Assembly (NCBI RefSeq): GCF_003732705.1
Contig: NZ_MOBR01000017.1
Coordinates: 124,001-188,000, forward strand
Length of the DNA: 64,000 nucleotides
From: Pseudomonas frederiksbergensis
GTDB taxonomy: Bacteria > Pseudomonadota > Gammaproteobacteria > Pseudomonadales > Pseudomonadaceae
Direction of reading: 5' to 3'
Positions within the stretch are counted from its first letter, which is position 1. Every line of letters starts with the position of its first letter. Position numbers and translations under genes: made by a program. Positions 43,641 through 50,851 of this stretch are shown one piece after another. The notes under the pieces were generated by a model. It was not told the DNA's origin, ran no database searches, and worked only from the letters and a program-made list of their open reading frames with translations.

Positions 43641-44438
43641 ATGCGCTTTTCCGATCTGCTCGACGCTGTCCGCCGCCAGCCGCAGGCGCTGTCGATTCCC
43701 GCCGAATGGGGCCAGGGCCGGGCCAGTTTCGGTGGTCTGGTCGCCGCGTTGCAGTACGAAGCCATGCGCGCGCAAGTCCCGGCGGAGCGTCCGGTGCGTT
43801 CGCTGGCGATCACCTTTGTCGGCCCGGTCGAGCCCGATGTGCCGGTCAGTTTTGAAGTCGATGTATTGCGCGAAGGCAAAGCCGTCAGCCAAGTGCTGGG
43901 TCGGGTGATGCAGAAAGGCCAGGTGGTGACATTGGTCCAAGGCAGTTTCGGCGCCTCGCGACCTTCTGAAGTGGCGGTGGAAGCCGAGCCTGCTCCCGAG
44001 ATGAAACACTGGGACGATTGCCAGGAACTGCCTTACATCAAAGGCGTAACCCCGGAATTCATGAAGCATCTGGCGATGCGCTGGAGCGTCGGCGGGCTGC
44101 CGTTTACCGGGAACAAGTCGCGGGACATGGGCGGGTGGGTGCGGTTGCGCGGGGATGTGAAAGAAGAGGCATTGAGCGAGGCGTACATCCTCGCGCTGGT
44201 CGATGCCTGGCCGCCGGCCCTGTTGCCGCACCTGAACAAACCGGCGGCGGGCAGTACGCTGACCTGGACCATCGAATTCGTCCAGCCGCTGTTGGCGCTG
44301 AACACCCTGGACTGGTGCAAGTACCTGGTGGACATCGAACTCGCCCGTGACGGCTACGGTCACGCGGCGGCGAAGCTGTGGAGCGCTGACGGTCAGTTGA
44401 TTGCCATGAGCCGGCAAACCGTGACGATCTTCGCCTGA
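43641..44438 (+). CDS. Acyl-CoA thioesterase family protein (double hotdog)
   Basis: A 265-residue protein. The N-terminal hotdog (WGQGRASFGGLVAALQYEAM, and later SLAITFVGPVEPDVPV) and the C-terminal hotdog (GWVRLRG, ALVDAWPPALL) resemble TesB-like thioesterase proteins that hydrolyse acyl-CoA. The chain length preferred cannot be inferred. An AGG-type site precedes the ATG. It is nearly adjacent to, and convergent with, the Mpo1-like gene. Confidence 0.85.
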   Translation: MRFSDLLDAVRRQPQALSIPAEWGQGRASFGGLVAALQYEAMRAQVPAERPVRSLAITFVGPVEPDVPVSFEVDVLREGKAVSQVLGRVMQKGQVVTLVQGSFGASRPSEVAVEAEPAPEMKHWDDCQELPYIKGVTPEFMKHLAMRWSVGGLPFTGNKSRDMGGWVRLRGDVKEEALSEAYILALVDAWPPALLPHLNKPAAGSTLTWTIEFVQPLLALNTLDWCKYLVDIELARDGYGHAAAKLWSADGQLIAMSRQTVTIFA

Positions 44439-44439
44439 C

Positions 44440-44802
44440 TCAGCGCCGGTGGCGCTTGCGCCAGGCGCGCCACCAGCCGCCGCTGAGGAAAAACCTTGGG
44501 AAGGTCAGAAACTGCTCGACCAGCAAGCGTGACATCGCATCTTTGCGATCAGCGAACGGCTCGGAGGCTTGCGCCTCCAGGCTATGACCGTGGCGTTGCA
44601 GGCCCAGACCGGCAATCACGCCGATGACGCCAATCACGACATTCAACAGGCTCAGGCTGAACACCCCGGACACAATCAGCAGAAAGCCGATGATGAACAA
44701 CGGAACGGCGATCAGGTGAATGGCCAGGTTGGTCGGGTGCTGGTGATTCTGCGGGTAGGACTTCCATTGCCAGGCCGGAAGGTTGGGGTGACGTTTGCCC
44801 AT
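44440..44802 (-). CDS. Mpo1-like membrane protein (DUF962)
   Basis: A 120-residue protein with a central pair of membrane spans (about residues 28-68) and conserved HQHPTNLAIHLIAVPLF before the first, with histidines. The later QRHGHSLEAQASEPF also contains conserved histidines. These belong to the Mpo1/YGL010w group; the yeast member is an iron-dependent dioxygenase acting on 2-hydroxy fatty acids. Whether the bacterial protein has that activity is unknown. It begins 30 bases before a leaderless stretch and is convergent with the thioesterase. Confidence 0.78.
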   Translation of the reverse strand: MGKRHPNLPAWQWKSYPQNHQHPTNLAIHLIAVPLFIIGFLLIVSGVFSLSLLNVVIGVIGVIAGLGLQRHGHSLEAQASEPFADRKDAMSRLLVEQFLTFPRFFLSGGWWRAWRKRHRR

Positions 44803-44933
44803 TTTTGAAACTCCTCAATCCATGTTGAACACAATGGTTGAAGGATAGGCGCGGCGGGGGCGGGCGGCGAATCGAGGTTGGCTATCGGAGTGATAGGGGT
44901 CATGGTCAATATTGATGTTGGCCGGGTTGACGC

Positions 44934-45027
44934 CTTCGCGGGCAAGCCTCGCTCCTACAGGATTGAGTCGTTCGCAATATTTTTGAACGAGCGCGGTCCC
45001 GTGTAGGAGCGAGGCTTGCCCGCGAAG
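44934..45027. repeat. REP-type palindromic pair, type A, copy 2
   Basis: Same 26-base arms as 32378-32450, here 44 bases apart. It directly precedes the 3' end of the chemoreceptor gene and may form its transcript end. Confidence 0.9.
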
Positions 45028-45033
45028 AGGCAC

Positions 45034-46518
45034 TCAGAGTTTCAACTGCCCGATCGCCTTGCTCAACTCCCCAGCCAACGTCGCCAACTCATTACTGGTG
45101 TTCGCCGAATCCACGGTCTGCTGCACAGTATTCTCGGTCACGTCGCGAATGCTCACCACCGAGCGATTCATCTCCTCCGCCACATGACTCTGCTGCTCAG
45201 CTGCCACCGCAATCTGCGTGTTGCTTTCACGCATCTGCGCTACGGCGCTGGTGATTTGCGCCAACGCCGCGCCGGCCTCTTGAGCCTGCTGCACGCAATC
45301 GTCAGCCTTGAATGAGCTTTCCTGCATGAAATCCACCGCGTCCCGGGTTCCGGCCTGCAACGCGGAAACCATCAACGTGATTTCATCGGTGGAGGTTTGC
45401 ACACGCTTGGCCAGGTTGCGCACTTCATCGGCGACCACTGCAAAGCCTCGGCCCATCTCACCGGCTCGCGCGGCCTCGATGGCGGCGTTGAGCGCCAGCA
45501 GGTTGGTTTGCTCGGCGATGCTGTGAATCACACCGACGACGCCGTTGATCTTCTGGCTGTCCTCGGCCAGGCGCTGGATCATCTCGGCGGTCTGCTGCAC
45601 GCCGCTGGACAACCCGGCAATCGACTTCTGCACCCGACTGACCACTTCCTGGCCGCTGCCGGCCAGGGTGTCGGCACTTTGCGACAAGTCGCGGGTAGCG
45701 CCGGCATGTTGGGCAATGTGATAAACCGTGGCAGTCATTTCGTTGATTGCCGTGGCGGCCTGATCGGTTTCACTTTGCTGACCGAGCATGCCGTGGCGCA
45801 CTTCATTCATGCTCGCCGCCAATCGCGCCGCGCCGACATCCAGTTGCCGGGCGGTGTTGGCGACCGTATTGACCACCCGCTGATAACCGGCCTGCATGGC
45901 GTTGAACGCATTGGCCATCTGCCCGACTTCGTCCTTGCAGGCCAGCGGCACGCGAGCCGACAGGTCACCAGTTTTCTCGACGTGCAGCATCACGTCTTTC
46001 AAGGTGTTGAGCTGGCTGAGCAGGAAGCGGATCAGCAGTTGCGAAGCCCCGAGCATCGCCAGCATCAGGATCGCCACCGCCATCGCATAGTTGAAGAATC
46101 GTTCGCTGAACACTTGGCTCAAGCTCGGGCCATAAGCGATCACCGCAACTTGCTGGCCATCGGAGCGGCCGAAGACTTCGGCGCCCATCAACGGGTTTTC
46201 ACCCAACAGCGGCATGCTGTTGATCTCGACCCAGCCGTTGTTGGTATCGGTCAGCTCCAACACCGGTTGTTCGTTTAGCCGTGGTGCCTGGCCGTGATTG
46301 AAGATCAGCACGTTGTTGGCCTTGGGCAGCGGCTGCCCGGCGGGCCATGCATCGAGCAAGCGCGCCTGAGCCTGGGCGGACGCCTGGGACGCGTGGCTGC
46401 GGGCCTGTTGTTCAAGCTGCACGGCGTACAGTACCAACAACAACGTGGTGATAAAGGCGACCGCATTGACCGCCCAGAATTTGTATTTCAGCGAGATGTT
46501 GCTAAGCCAGGCACCCAT
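45034..46518 (-). CDS. Methyl-accepting chemotaxis protein
   Basis: A 494-residue transmembrane chemoreceptor. TM1 is at about residues 12-32, a short periplasmic sensor of about 140 residues follows, TM2 is at about 158-182, then HAMP, then a long signalling domain with the hairpin tip in the sequence EQTNLLALNAAIEAARAGE. Methylation helices flank the tip. I chose ATG 46518 (MGAWLSNISLKYKF); an upstream ATG at 46614 adds a non-conserved stretch. The sensor domain is small and its ligand is unknown. Confidence 0.93.
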   Translation of the reverse strand: MGAWLSNISLKYKFWAVNAVAFITTLLLVLYAVQLEQQARSHASQASAQAQARLLDAWPAGQPLPKANNVLIFNHGQAPRLNEQPVLELTDTNNGWVEINSMPLLGENPLMGAEVFGRSDGQQVAVIAYGPSLSQVFSERFFNYAMAVAILMLAMLGASQLLIRFLLSQLNTLKDVMLHVEKTGDLSARVPLACKDEVGQMANAFNAMQAGYQRVVNTVANTARQLDVGAARLAASMNEVRHGMLGQQSETDQAATAINEMTATVYHIAQHAGATRDLSQSADTLAGSGQEVVSRVQKSIAGLSSGVQQTAEMIQRLAEDSQKINGVVGVIHSIAEQTNLLALNAAIEAARAGEMGRGFAVVADEVRNLAKRVQTSTDEITLMVSALQAGTRDAVDFMQESSFKADDCVQQAQEAGAALAQITSAVAQMRESNTQIAVAAEQQSHVAEEMNRSVVSIRDVTENTVQQTVDSANTSNELATLAGELSKAIGQLKL

Positions 46519-46644
46519 AGGAAGGTCTTCTCTGATAGCGGAAACAGCATTGGCAAGGTGCCAGTATTGTGCCGCTATGCAGGGATTCGGATTTTGATGC
46601 AGGTCAATAATCACTGCACAGGTCTTGTGGCAACACCAATCAAA

Positions 46645-46733
46645 TGTGGGAGCGAGCCTGCTCGCGATGGCGGTGGCACATTCACTATCAAGGTGCCTGT
46701 CAGACCGCTATCGCGAGCAAGCTCGCTCCCACA
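46645..46733. repeat. REP-type palindromic pair, type B
   Basis: TGTGGGAGCGAGCCTGCTCG at the left, and its reverse complement with one changed base (AGCAAGCTCGCTCCCACA) at the right, 89 bases overall. It lies between the chemoreceptor and tatD genes. Confidence 0.9.
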
Positions 46734-46745
46734 GGAGAGTTGGGG

Positions 46746-47555
46746 TTACTGAGTGATTGAGGGGAGACGGAAGAATGCCCGCGCACAAGCCGTCGTATGC
46801 GCCGCGAGGTCTTCCTCGCTCTCCTCGCGATGCAGCGCCACTTCACGCAGCACTTCGGTCAAATACGCCGGCTCGTTGCGCCCGTTCTTTGGCTTCGGCC
46901 GCAGGCTGCGCGGCAGCAGGTACGGCGCGTCACTCTCCAGCATCAAGCGGCCGCGTTTGATTTCCTTTACCAACGGATGCAGATGCGTGCCCCGACGCTC
47001 ATCACAAATCCACCCGGTAATGCCGATGTGCAGATCCAGGTCGAGGTAGCTGAAGAGCGCTTTCTTTTCACCGGTGAAGCAATGCACCACGGCGGCCGGC
47101 AACTGATCGCGGTAGTCCCGCAGGATTTCCAGCAGGCGCTGGCTGGCATCGCGCTCGTGCAGGAACACCGGCAATTGCAGCTCGACCGCCATGGCCAGAT
47201 GCTGCTCTAGGACCTTTTCCTGCTGTGGGCGTGGCGAGAAGTCGCGATTGAAATCCAGCCCGCATTCGCCCACGGCCACCATGTTCGGTTCCTTGAGCAA
47301 ACTGCGCAGGCGCTGCTCGCTGTCGGCGTTCCAGTCGCTGGCGCAATGGGGGTGAATACCGGCGGTGGCGAACAGCCGCAGCGCGCTTTCATCCAGTTGC
47401 CGGCACAGCTCCAGTGCCTGTTCGCTGCCGTCGACACTGGTCCCGGTGAGCACCAATTGGCAGACCCCGGCAGCGTAGGCGCGATCGAGTACAGCCTGGT
47501 GTTTGTCGTCGAAACTGGGGTTGGTCAGGTTGACGCCGATATCGATGAGTTGCAT
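46746..47555 (-). CDS. tatD: TatD family deoxyribonuclease
   Basis: A 269-residue TIM-barrel metal-dependent hydrolase. The start MQLIDIGVNLTNPSF, GIHPHCASDW, GECGLDFNRD, VHCFTG and LESDAPYLLP are the metal-binding motifs in order. TatD has magnesium-dependent 3'-5' exonuclease activity on DNA and RNA and takes part in DNA repair. The ATG at 47555 is chosen; a longer frame to 47573 has no support. The gene is monocistronic. Confidence 0.93.
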   Translation of the reverse strand: MQLIDIGVNLTNPSFDDKHQAVLDRAYAAGVCQLVLTGTSVDGSEQALELCRQLDESALRLFATAGIHPHCASDWNADSEQRLRSLLKEPNMVAVGECGLDFNRDFSPRPQQEKVLEQHLAMAVELQLPVFLHERDASQRLLEILRDYRDQLPAAVVHCFTGEKKALFSYLDLDLHIGITGWICDERRGTHLHPLVKEIKRGRLMLESDAPYLLPRSLRPKPKNGRNEPAYLTEVLREVALHREESEEDLAAHTTACARAFFRLPSITQ

Positions 47556-47791
47556 GGTGCTACCTCGGACCAAAGGCCGGAAAGCATATCAGAGCTGTAG
47601 ATTTAAAAGAAAAACGAAGAACTACAACGAGTTGAAGCTGTCTCTTGATGCCGCGAGACAGGTCGGGTTGGTGAAACTGCCATCACTGTGCCAGTCTTTC
47701 GCACTTTGCCAGCGCTCCAAGCGCTCTGTTTCTGATGTTTTTCCCCATGAAAATTGTCGTGGGGTTGACCAGTATTCTTTCCGGAGAGTGG

Positions 47792-49213
47792 ATGACACGT
47801 CCCTCGGTTTTGCTACTGCTGTGTTGTTCGTTGCTGCTGCCGCTGCCGGCGGTTGCGCGTCTGGCCGGACCGCTGCAAGCCGTGCCGTCCACCAAGGTGC
47901 GCGACCTGGCGGAAATCCGCAGCAGTCGTGTGCTGAAAGTCTTGGTCAACCAGAGCCGCAACAGCTCCGGCGAAGTCCAGGGCCAGGCCATCGGCGTCGA
48001 ATACCATCGTCTGCGCGCCTTCGAGCAATACCTCAACGGCCATGCCCGCGACGGTCAGGAAATCACCCTCAAGATCATCCCCAAAGCCAAGGATCAATTG
48101 CTTGGTGCGCTACAGCGCGGGGAGGGCGATCTGGTAGCGCCGGGGGAGTTGCTCGATCCGCAATCCGGTCACGCCGTCAGTACCAGCGAACCGATTGCCA
48201 GCAACATTCCGCTGATCCTGGTCGGCATTAAGGGCGAACGCCGTTACACCAAACTCGAACAACTCTCCGGCAAAACCCTGGCGTTGCCCACGGGCAGTGC
48301 GGCCGGGGATGCGGTCAGTCAGATCAATCAAAAACTCGCCCTGCACAAACTGGCACCGGTGAAGGTCGAGTGGGTCGACCCCAGCCTGGCGGTCGAAGAT
48401 GTGCTGGAGATGGTCCAGGGTGGCATCTTCCACCTGACCATCGTCGAGCAACCGATCGCTGAACGCTGGGGCAAGATCCTGCCCAAGTTGCGCTTCGATC
48501 GGCAGTTGCTGATCAGCGAACCCGGCGAGGAATACTGGTTTGTGCGCCGTGATGCTTCGATGCTGCGGGCGAGCATCGATCGCTTTCTGACCACCTACAA
48601 AAAGCCGTCGGATGAGGACGTGGCGTTCTTGCGCATTTATCGACGGCTGTATCAAGTGCACTATCCACTGGCCAAGGCTGACCGACAGCGTCTGGAAAAA
48701 CTCCGCCCGGTGCTGCAGAAACACGCGGACGCCCAAGGCATGGACTGGCTGAACCTGGCGGCGCTGGCGTTCAAGGAGTCAGCGTTGCAACCCGAGGCTC
48801 GCGGTGGTGGCGGCCCGACCGGCCTGATGCAGATCACCCCGTCGGCGGCCCAGCGGGTTGGAGTCAACAATATTCAGAACCTCGACGCCAATGTGCAGGC
48901 CGGGGCCAAGTACCTGGCGATGATCCGCCGCAAATTCTTCTCCAGCCCCAAACTCAACGAGCGTGAGCGCATGGCGTTTGTGCTGGCGGCCTATAACATG
49001 GGGCCGGAACGGGTCCAGGGCATGCGCGCCGAAGCCCGGCGCCGGGGGCTGAATCCGAACCAGTGGTTCTTTCAGGTGGAGCGCATTGCCATGGAGCAGG
49101 TGGGAATGGGTGCGGTCAGCTATGTTAATAGCGTGAACAAGTATTACTTGGCATTCGATCGGGAGCGGGAGTCGTTGGAGCCTCAGGGGCAAAAAGTCGC
49201 CTCACGGAAATGA
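47792..49213 (+). CDS. Membrane-bound lytic transglycosylase, MltF-like
   Basis: A 473-residue exported protein: signal peptide (PSVLLLLCCSLLLPLPAVA), a periplasmic solute-binding-like domain (about residues 40-275) and a C-terminal SLT domain with the catalytic glutamate in LAFKESALQPEARG, then GPTGLMQITPSAA and FVLAAYNMGPERV. MltF cleaves peptidoglycan to 1,6-anhydromuropeptides. E. coli-type MltF is about 518 residues, so this is a shorter relative. GGAGAG precedes ATG 47792; an upstream ATG at 47735 gives an N terminus unlike a signal peptide. Confidence 0.88.
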   Translation: MTRPSVLLLLCCSLLLPLPAVARLAGPLQAVPSTKVRDLAEIRSSRVLKVLVNQSRNSSGEVQGQAIGVEYHRLRAFEQYLNGHARDGQEITLKIIPKAKDQLLGALQRGEGDLVAPGELLDPQSGHAVSTSEPIASNIPLILVGIKGERRYTKLEQLSGKTLALPTGSAAGDAVSQINQKLALHKLAPVKVEWVDPSLAVEDVLEMVQGGIFHLTIVEQPIAERWGKILPKLRFDRQLLISEPGEEYWFVRRDASMLRASIDRFLTTYKKPSDEDVAFLRIYRRLYQVHYPLAKADRQRLEKLRPVLQKHADAQGMDWLNLAALAFKESALQPEARGGGGPTGLMQITPSAAQRVGVNNIQNLDANVQAGAKYLAMIRRKFFSSPKLNERERMAFVLAAYNMGPERVQGMRAEARRRGLNPNQWFFQVERIAMEQVGMGAVSYVNSVNKYYLAFDRERESLEPQGQKVASRK

Positions 49214-49316
49214 TCGATTAAGCTGATGGTTGTGGCGGAATATTTGCGCTTTTATCATTCGATATAACGATTAATATAGCGGCCAACCAACACACATAAT
49301 CAATGGATGACACAGC

Positions 49317-49751
49317 ATGAGCTCACTGATCAACAAGGTACTGTTTACCCGCGCCGGCTATGGCCTGACTGTTCTGCGGATCTTCGTCGGCATCATCTTC
49401 GCGGCCCACGGCTCGCAGAAACTCTTCGGTCTGTTCGGTGGCTACGGGATTGCCGGTACTGCGCAATACATGGAAAGCATCGGTCTGGCACCGGGTCACC
49501 TGATGGCGATCCTGGCCGGTGGTACTGAGTTCTTCGCCGGCCTCGCATTGATCATCGGCCTGTTGGCTCGTCCAGCGGCGCTGGGGCTGACATTCCTCTC
49601 GTTGGTGGCAATCTTTACCGTGCATTTGCCTAACGGTTTGTTCATGGCCAACAACGGTTACGAGTTCGCCCTGGCCCTGCTCGGTGGCAGCATCGCGGTG
49701 CTGATCGAAGGTGCGGGCAAGCTCTCGGCGGACCGCGCCATCGCTGGCTGA
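49317..49751 (+). CDS. DoxX family membrane protein
   Basis: A 144-residue protein with four membrane spans. The signature LRIFVGIIFAAHGSQKLFG and EFFAGLALIIGLLARPAAL are standard for DoxX-family proteins, small membrane proteins linked to redox or thiol metabolism in some organisms. Function here is unknown. The leader is A/T-rich (ATAACGATTAATATAG near 49263-49279) and may contain the promoter. A strong terminator follows. Confidence 0.88.
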   Translation: MSSLINKVLFTRAGYGLTVLRIFVGIIFAAHGSQKLFGLFGGYGIAGTAQYMESIGLAPGHLMAILAGGTEFFAGLALIIGLLARPAALGLTFLSLVAIFTVHLPNGLFMANNGYEFALALLGGSIAVLIEGAGKLSADRAIAG

Positions 49752-49766
49752 CCGCTCTGGCTCAAC

Positions 49767-49797
49767 GAAAAGGCCCGCATTGTGCGGGCCTTTTTTG
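49767..49797 (+). terminator. Terminator of the DoxX-family gene
   Basis: AAAGGCCCGCA with TGCGGGCC, tight loop, then six T residues. Lies 16 bases after the stop. Confidence 0.93.
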
Positions 49798-49810
49798 TTG
49801 CGCGTCATTC

Positions 49811-49840
49811 TTGACACTGTCCGGTCAGGTTCTCTAGGAT
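49811..49840 (+). promoter_or_regulatory. Sigma70-type promoter for the leader RNA
   Basis: TTGACA (49811-49816) and TAGGAT (49835-49840) are separated by 18 bases. Transcription would begin near 49847, directly in front of the first stem of the structured leader. The -35 matches the consensus fully and the -10 at four of six. Confidence 0.6.
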
Positions 49841-49849
49841 GCTGCTCAT

Positions 49850-49950
49850 GCGCCGATTTAAACAGCTACTTGCGGGGCGCCAGGTGACTCATTCAGTTGC
49901 CGATAGAAGCTTGAAACAGGCTTCGAAATACCGCTAAAGCGCTGGTTCGG
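49850..49950 (+). ncRNA. Structured leader: H-type pseudoknot resembling a SAM-II riboswitch
   Basis: P1 is GCGCC (49850-49854) with GGCGC (49876-49880). Its loop begins GATTTAAAC and includes CTTGCGG. Two loop segments pair with downstream bases: CAGC (49863-49866) with GCTG (49941-49944), and GCGG (49872-49875) with CCGC (49931-49934). Together they make an antiparallel pseudoknot around CGCTAAAGCG (49932-49941). An accessory hairpin, GAAGC/GCTTC (49906-49924), fills the long linker. GATTTA, CTTGC and CGCTAAA are features I recall from SAM-II riboswitches. A further stem CTGCC/GGCAG (49964-49987) lies near the start codon and could control translation. Class assignment is an inference. Confidence 0.5.
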
Positions 49951-49999
49951 TGTTGCCTCTCACCTGCCATGCAGACTTTCGAGGCAGAGACACGACCCA

Positions 50000-50308
50000 A
50001 TGAATGCACTAAGCCCCGTTGTACGTCCCGCGCCGATCACGGCACACCTCACCCAGCGCAATCCAAAAATCCTGCTTGGCGGAAAACATCAGCCAACGCT
50101 TCTGCGTTATCTCGATGGCTGGCCACGTCGCACCGGCGGTCCCGCCGCGTTCCTGATCCAGTTTGTCGAAGACGGCGAGTCCTTGGCTCGATTTACCAAT
50201 GACAGTTTTGATCTGGCGGTGATTCAGTCGCCCACGCTTGAAGATGCTCCGCAAGTGATCAAGCAACTGATTCGGGTTGCGCGGCAAGGGTTGATTACCC
50301 GGCGCTGA
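50000..50308 (+). CDS. Uncharacterised 102-residue protein with a methyltransferase-like C terminus
   Basis: A 102-residue protein. The second half contains FDLAVIQSPTLEDAPQVIK and RVARQGLITRR, which resemble the final part of class I methyltransferases (the FDLVxxx strand followed by LxxxxRVxxxGG). The N-terminal SAM-binding GxGxG motif is absent, so it cannot be a complete methyltransferase. It could be a relict or a small SAM-related binding protein. The ATG at 50000 lies after the structured leader; GAGG stands 16 bases upstream, too far for a strong ribosome site. The downstream greB gene is convergent. Function unknown. Confidence 0.65.
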   Translation: MNALSPVVRPAPITAHLTQRNPKILLGGKHQPTLLRYLDGWPRRTGGPAAFLIQFVEDGESLARFTNDSFDLAVIQSPTLEDAPQVIKQLIRVARQGLITRR

Positions 50309-50320
50309 GGTTTCGGGGCT

Positions 50321-50818
50321 CTACAGATACTCAATCGCCACGATATACACACACTGCTCGCCCGTTGGTGTCTGGACTCGAACTTCTGCGTCCAGCGCCT
50401 TGCCGATCAGTGCTCGTGCCAGTGGCGAATCAATGCTGATCAATCCCAGTTTGAGGTCCAGTTCATCCGGGCCTACGATGCGATAGCGCGACTCTTTGCC
50501 TTCCTCATCTTCAATCGTCACCCAGGCTCCGAAATACACCTTGTTCGGATCGCTGGGTTTTTCGCTGACGACTTTCAGGGCTTCCAGGCGCTTGGTCAGA
50601 AAACGCACGCGACTGTCGATCTCGCGCAACATTTTTTTGCCGTAGGTGTACTCGGCGTTTTCCGAGCGATCACCCTGGGCCGCCGCTTCGCTGACTGATT
50701 GCGTCACCTGGGGGCGGCGCACGTGCCAGAGTTCGTGGAACTCGGCACGCATCCGCGCTTCACCTTCAGGGGTGATCAGCGCGGTGCCAGCGGTGCGGGG
50801 AGGGCGATAACGGCTCAT
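50321..50818 (-). CDS. greB: Transcription elongation factor GreB
   Basis: GreB enters the RNA polymerase secondary channel and stimulates cleavage of backtracked RNA. The 165-residue protein has an N-terminal coiled coil with the acidic tip in QGDRSENAEYTYGKK and a C-terminal FKBP-like domain (LGLISIDSPLARALIGK). The RYRPPRTAGTALITPEG start is typical of GreB. The tip acids D and E are present. It is convergent with the leader-controlled 102-residue gene. Confidence 0.95.
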   Translation of the reverse strand: MSRYRPPRTAGTALITPEGEARMRAEFHELWHVRRPQVTQSVSEAAAQGDRSENAEYTYGKKMLREIDSRVRFLTKRLEALKVVSEKPSDPNKVYFGAWVTIEDEEGKESRYRIVGPDELDLKLGLISIDSPLARALIGKALDAEVRVQTPTGEQCVYIVAIEYL

Positions 50819-50851
50819 GGCGACTTCTTGTGGAAATGAGTCACGAGTCTA

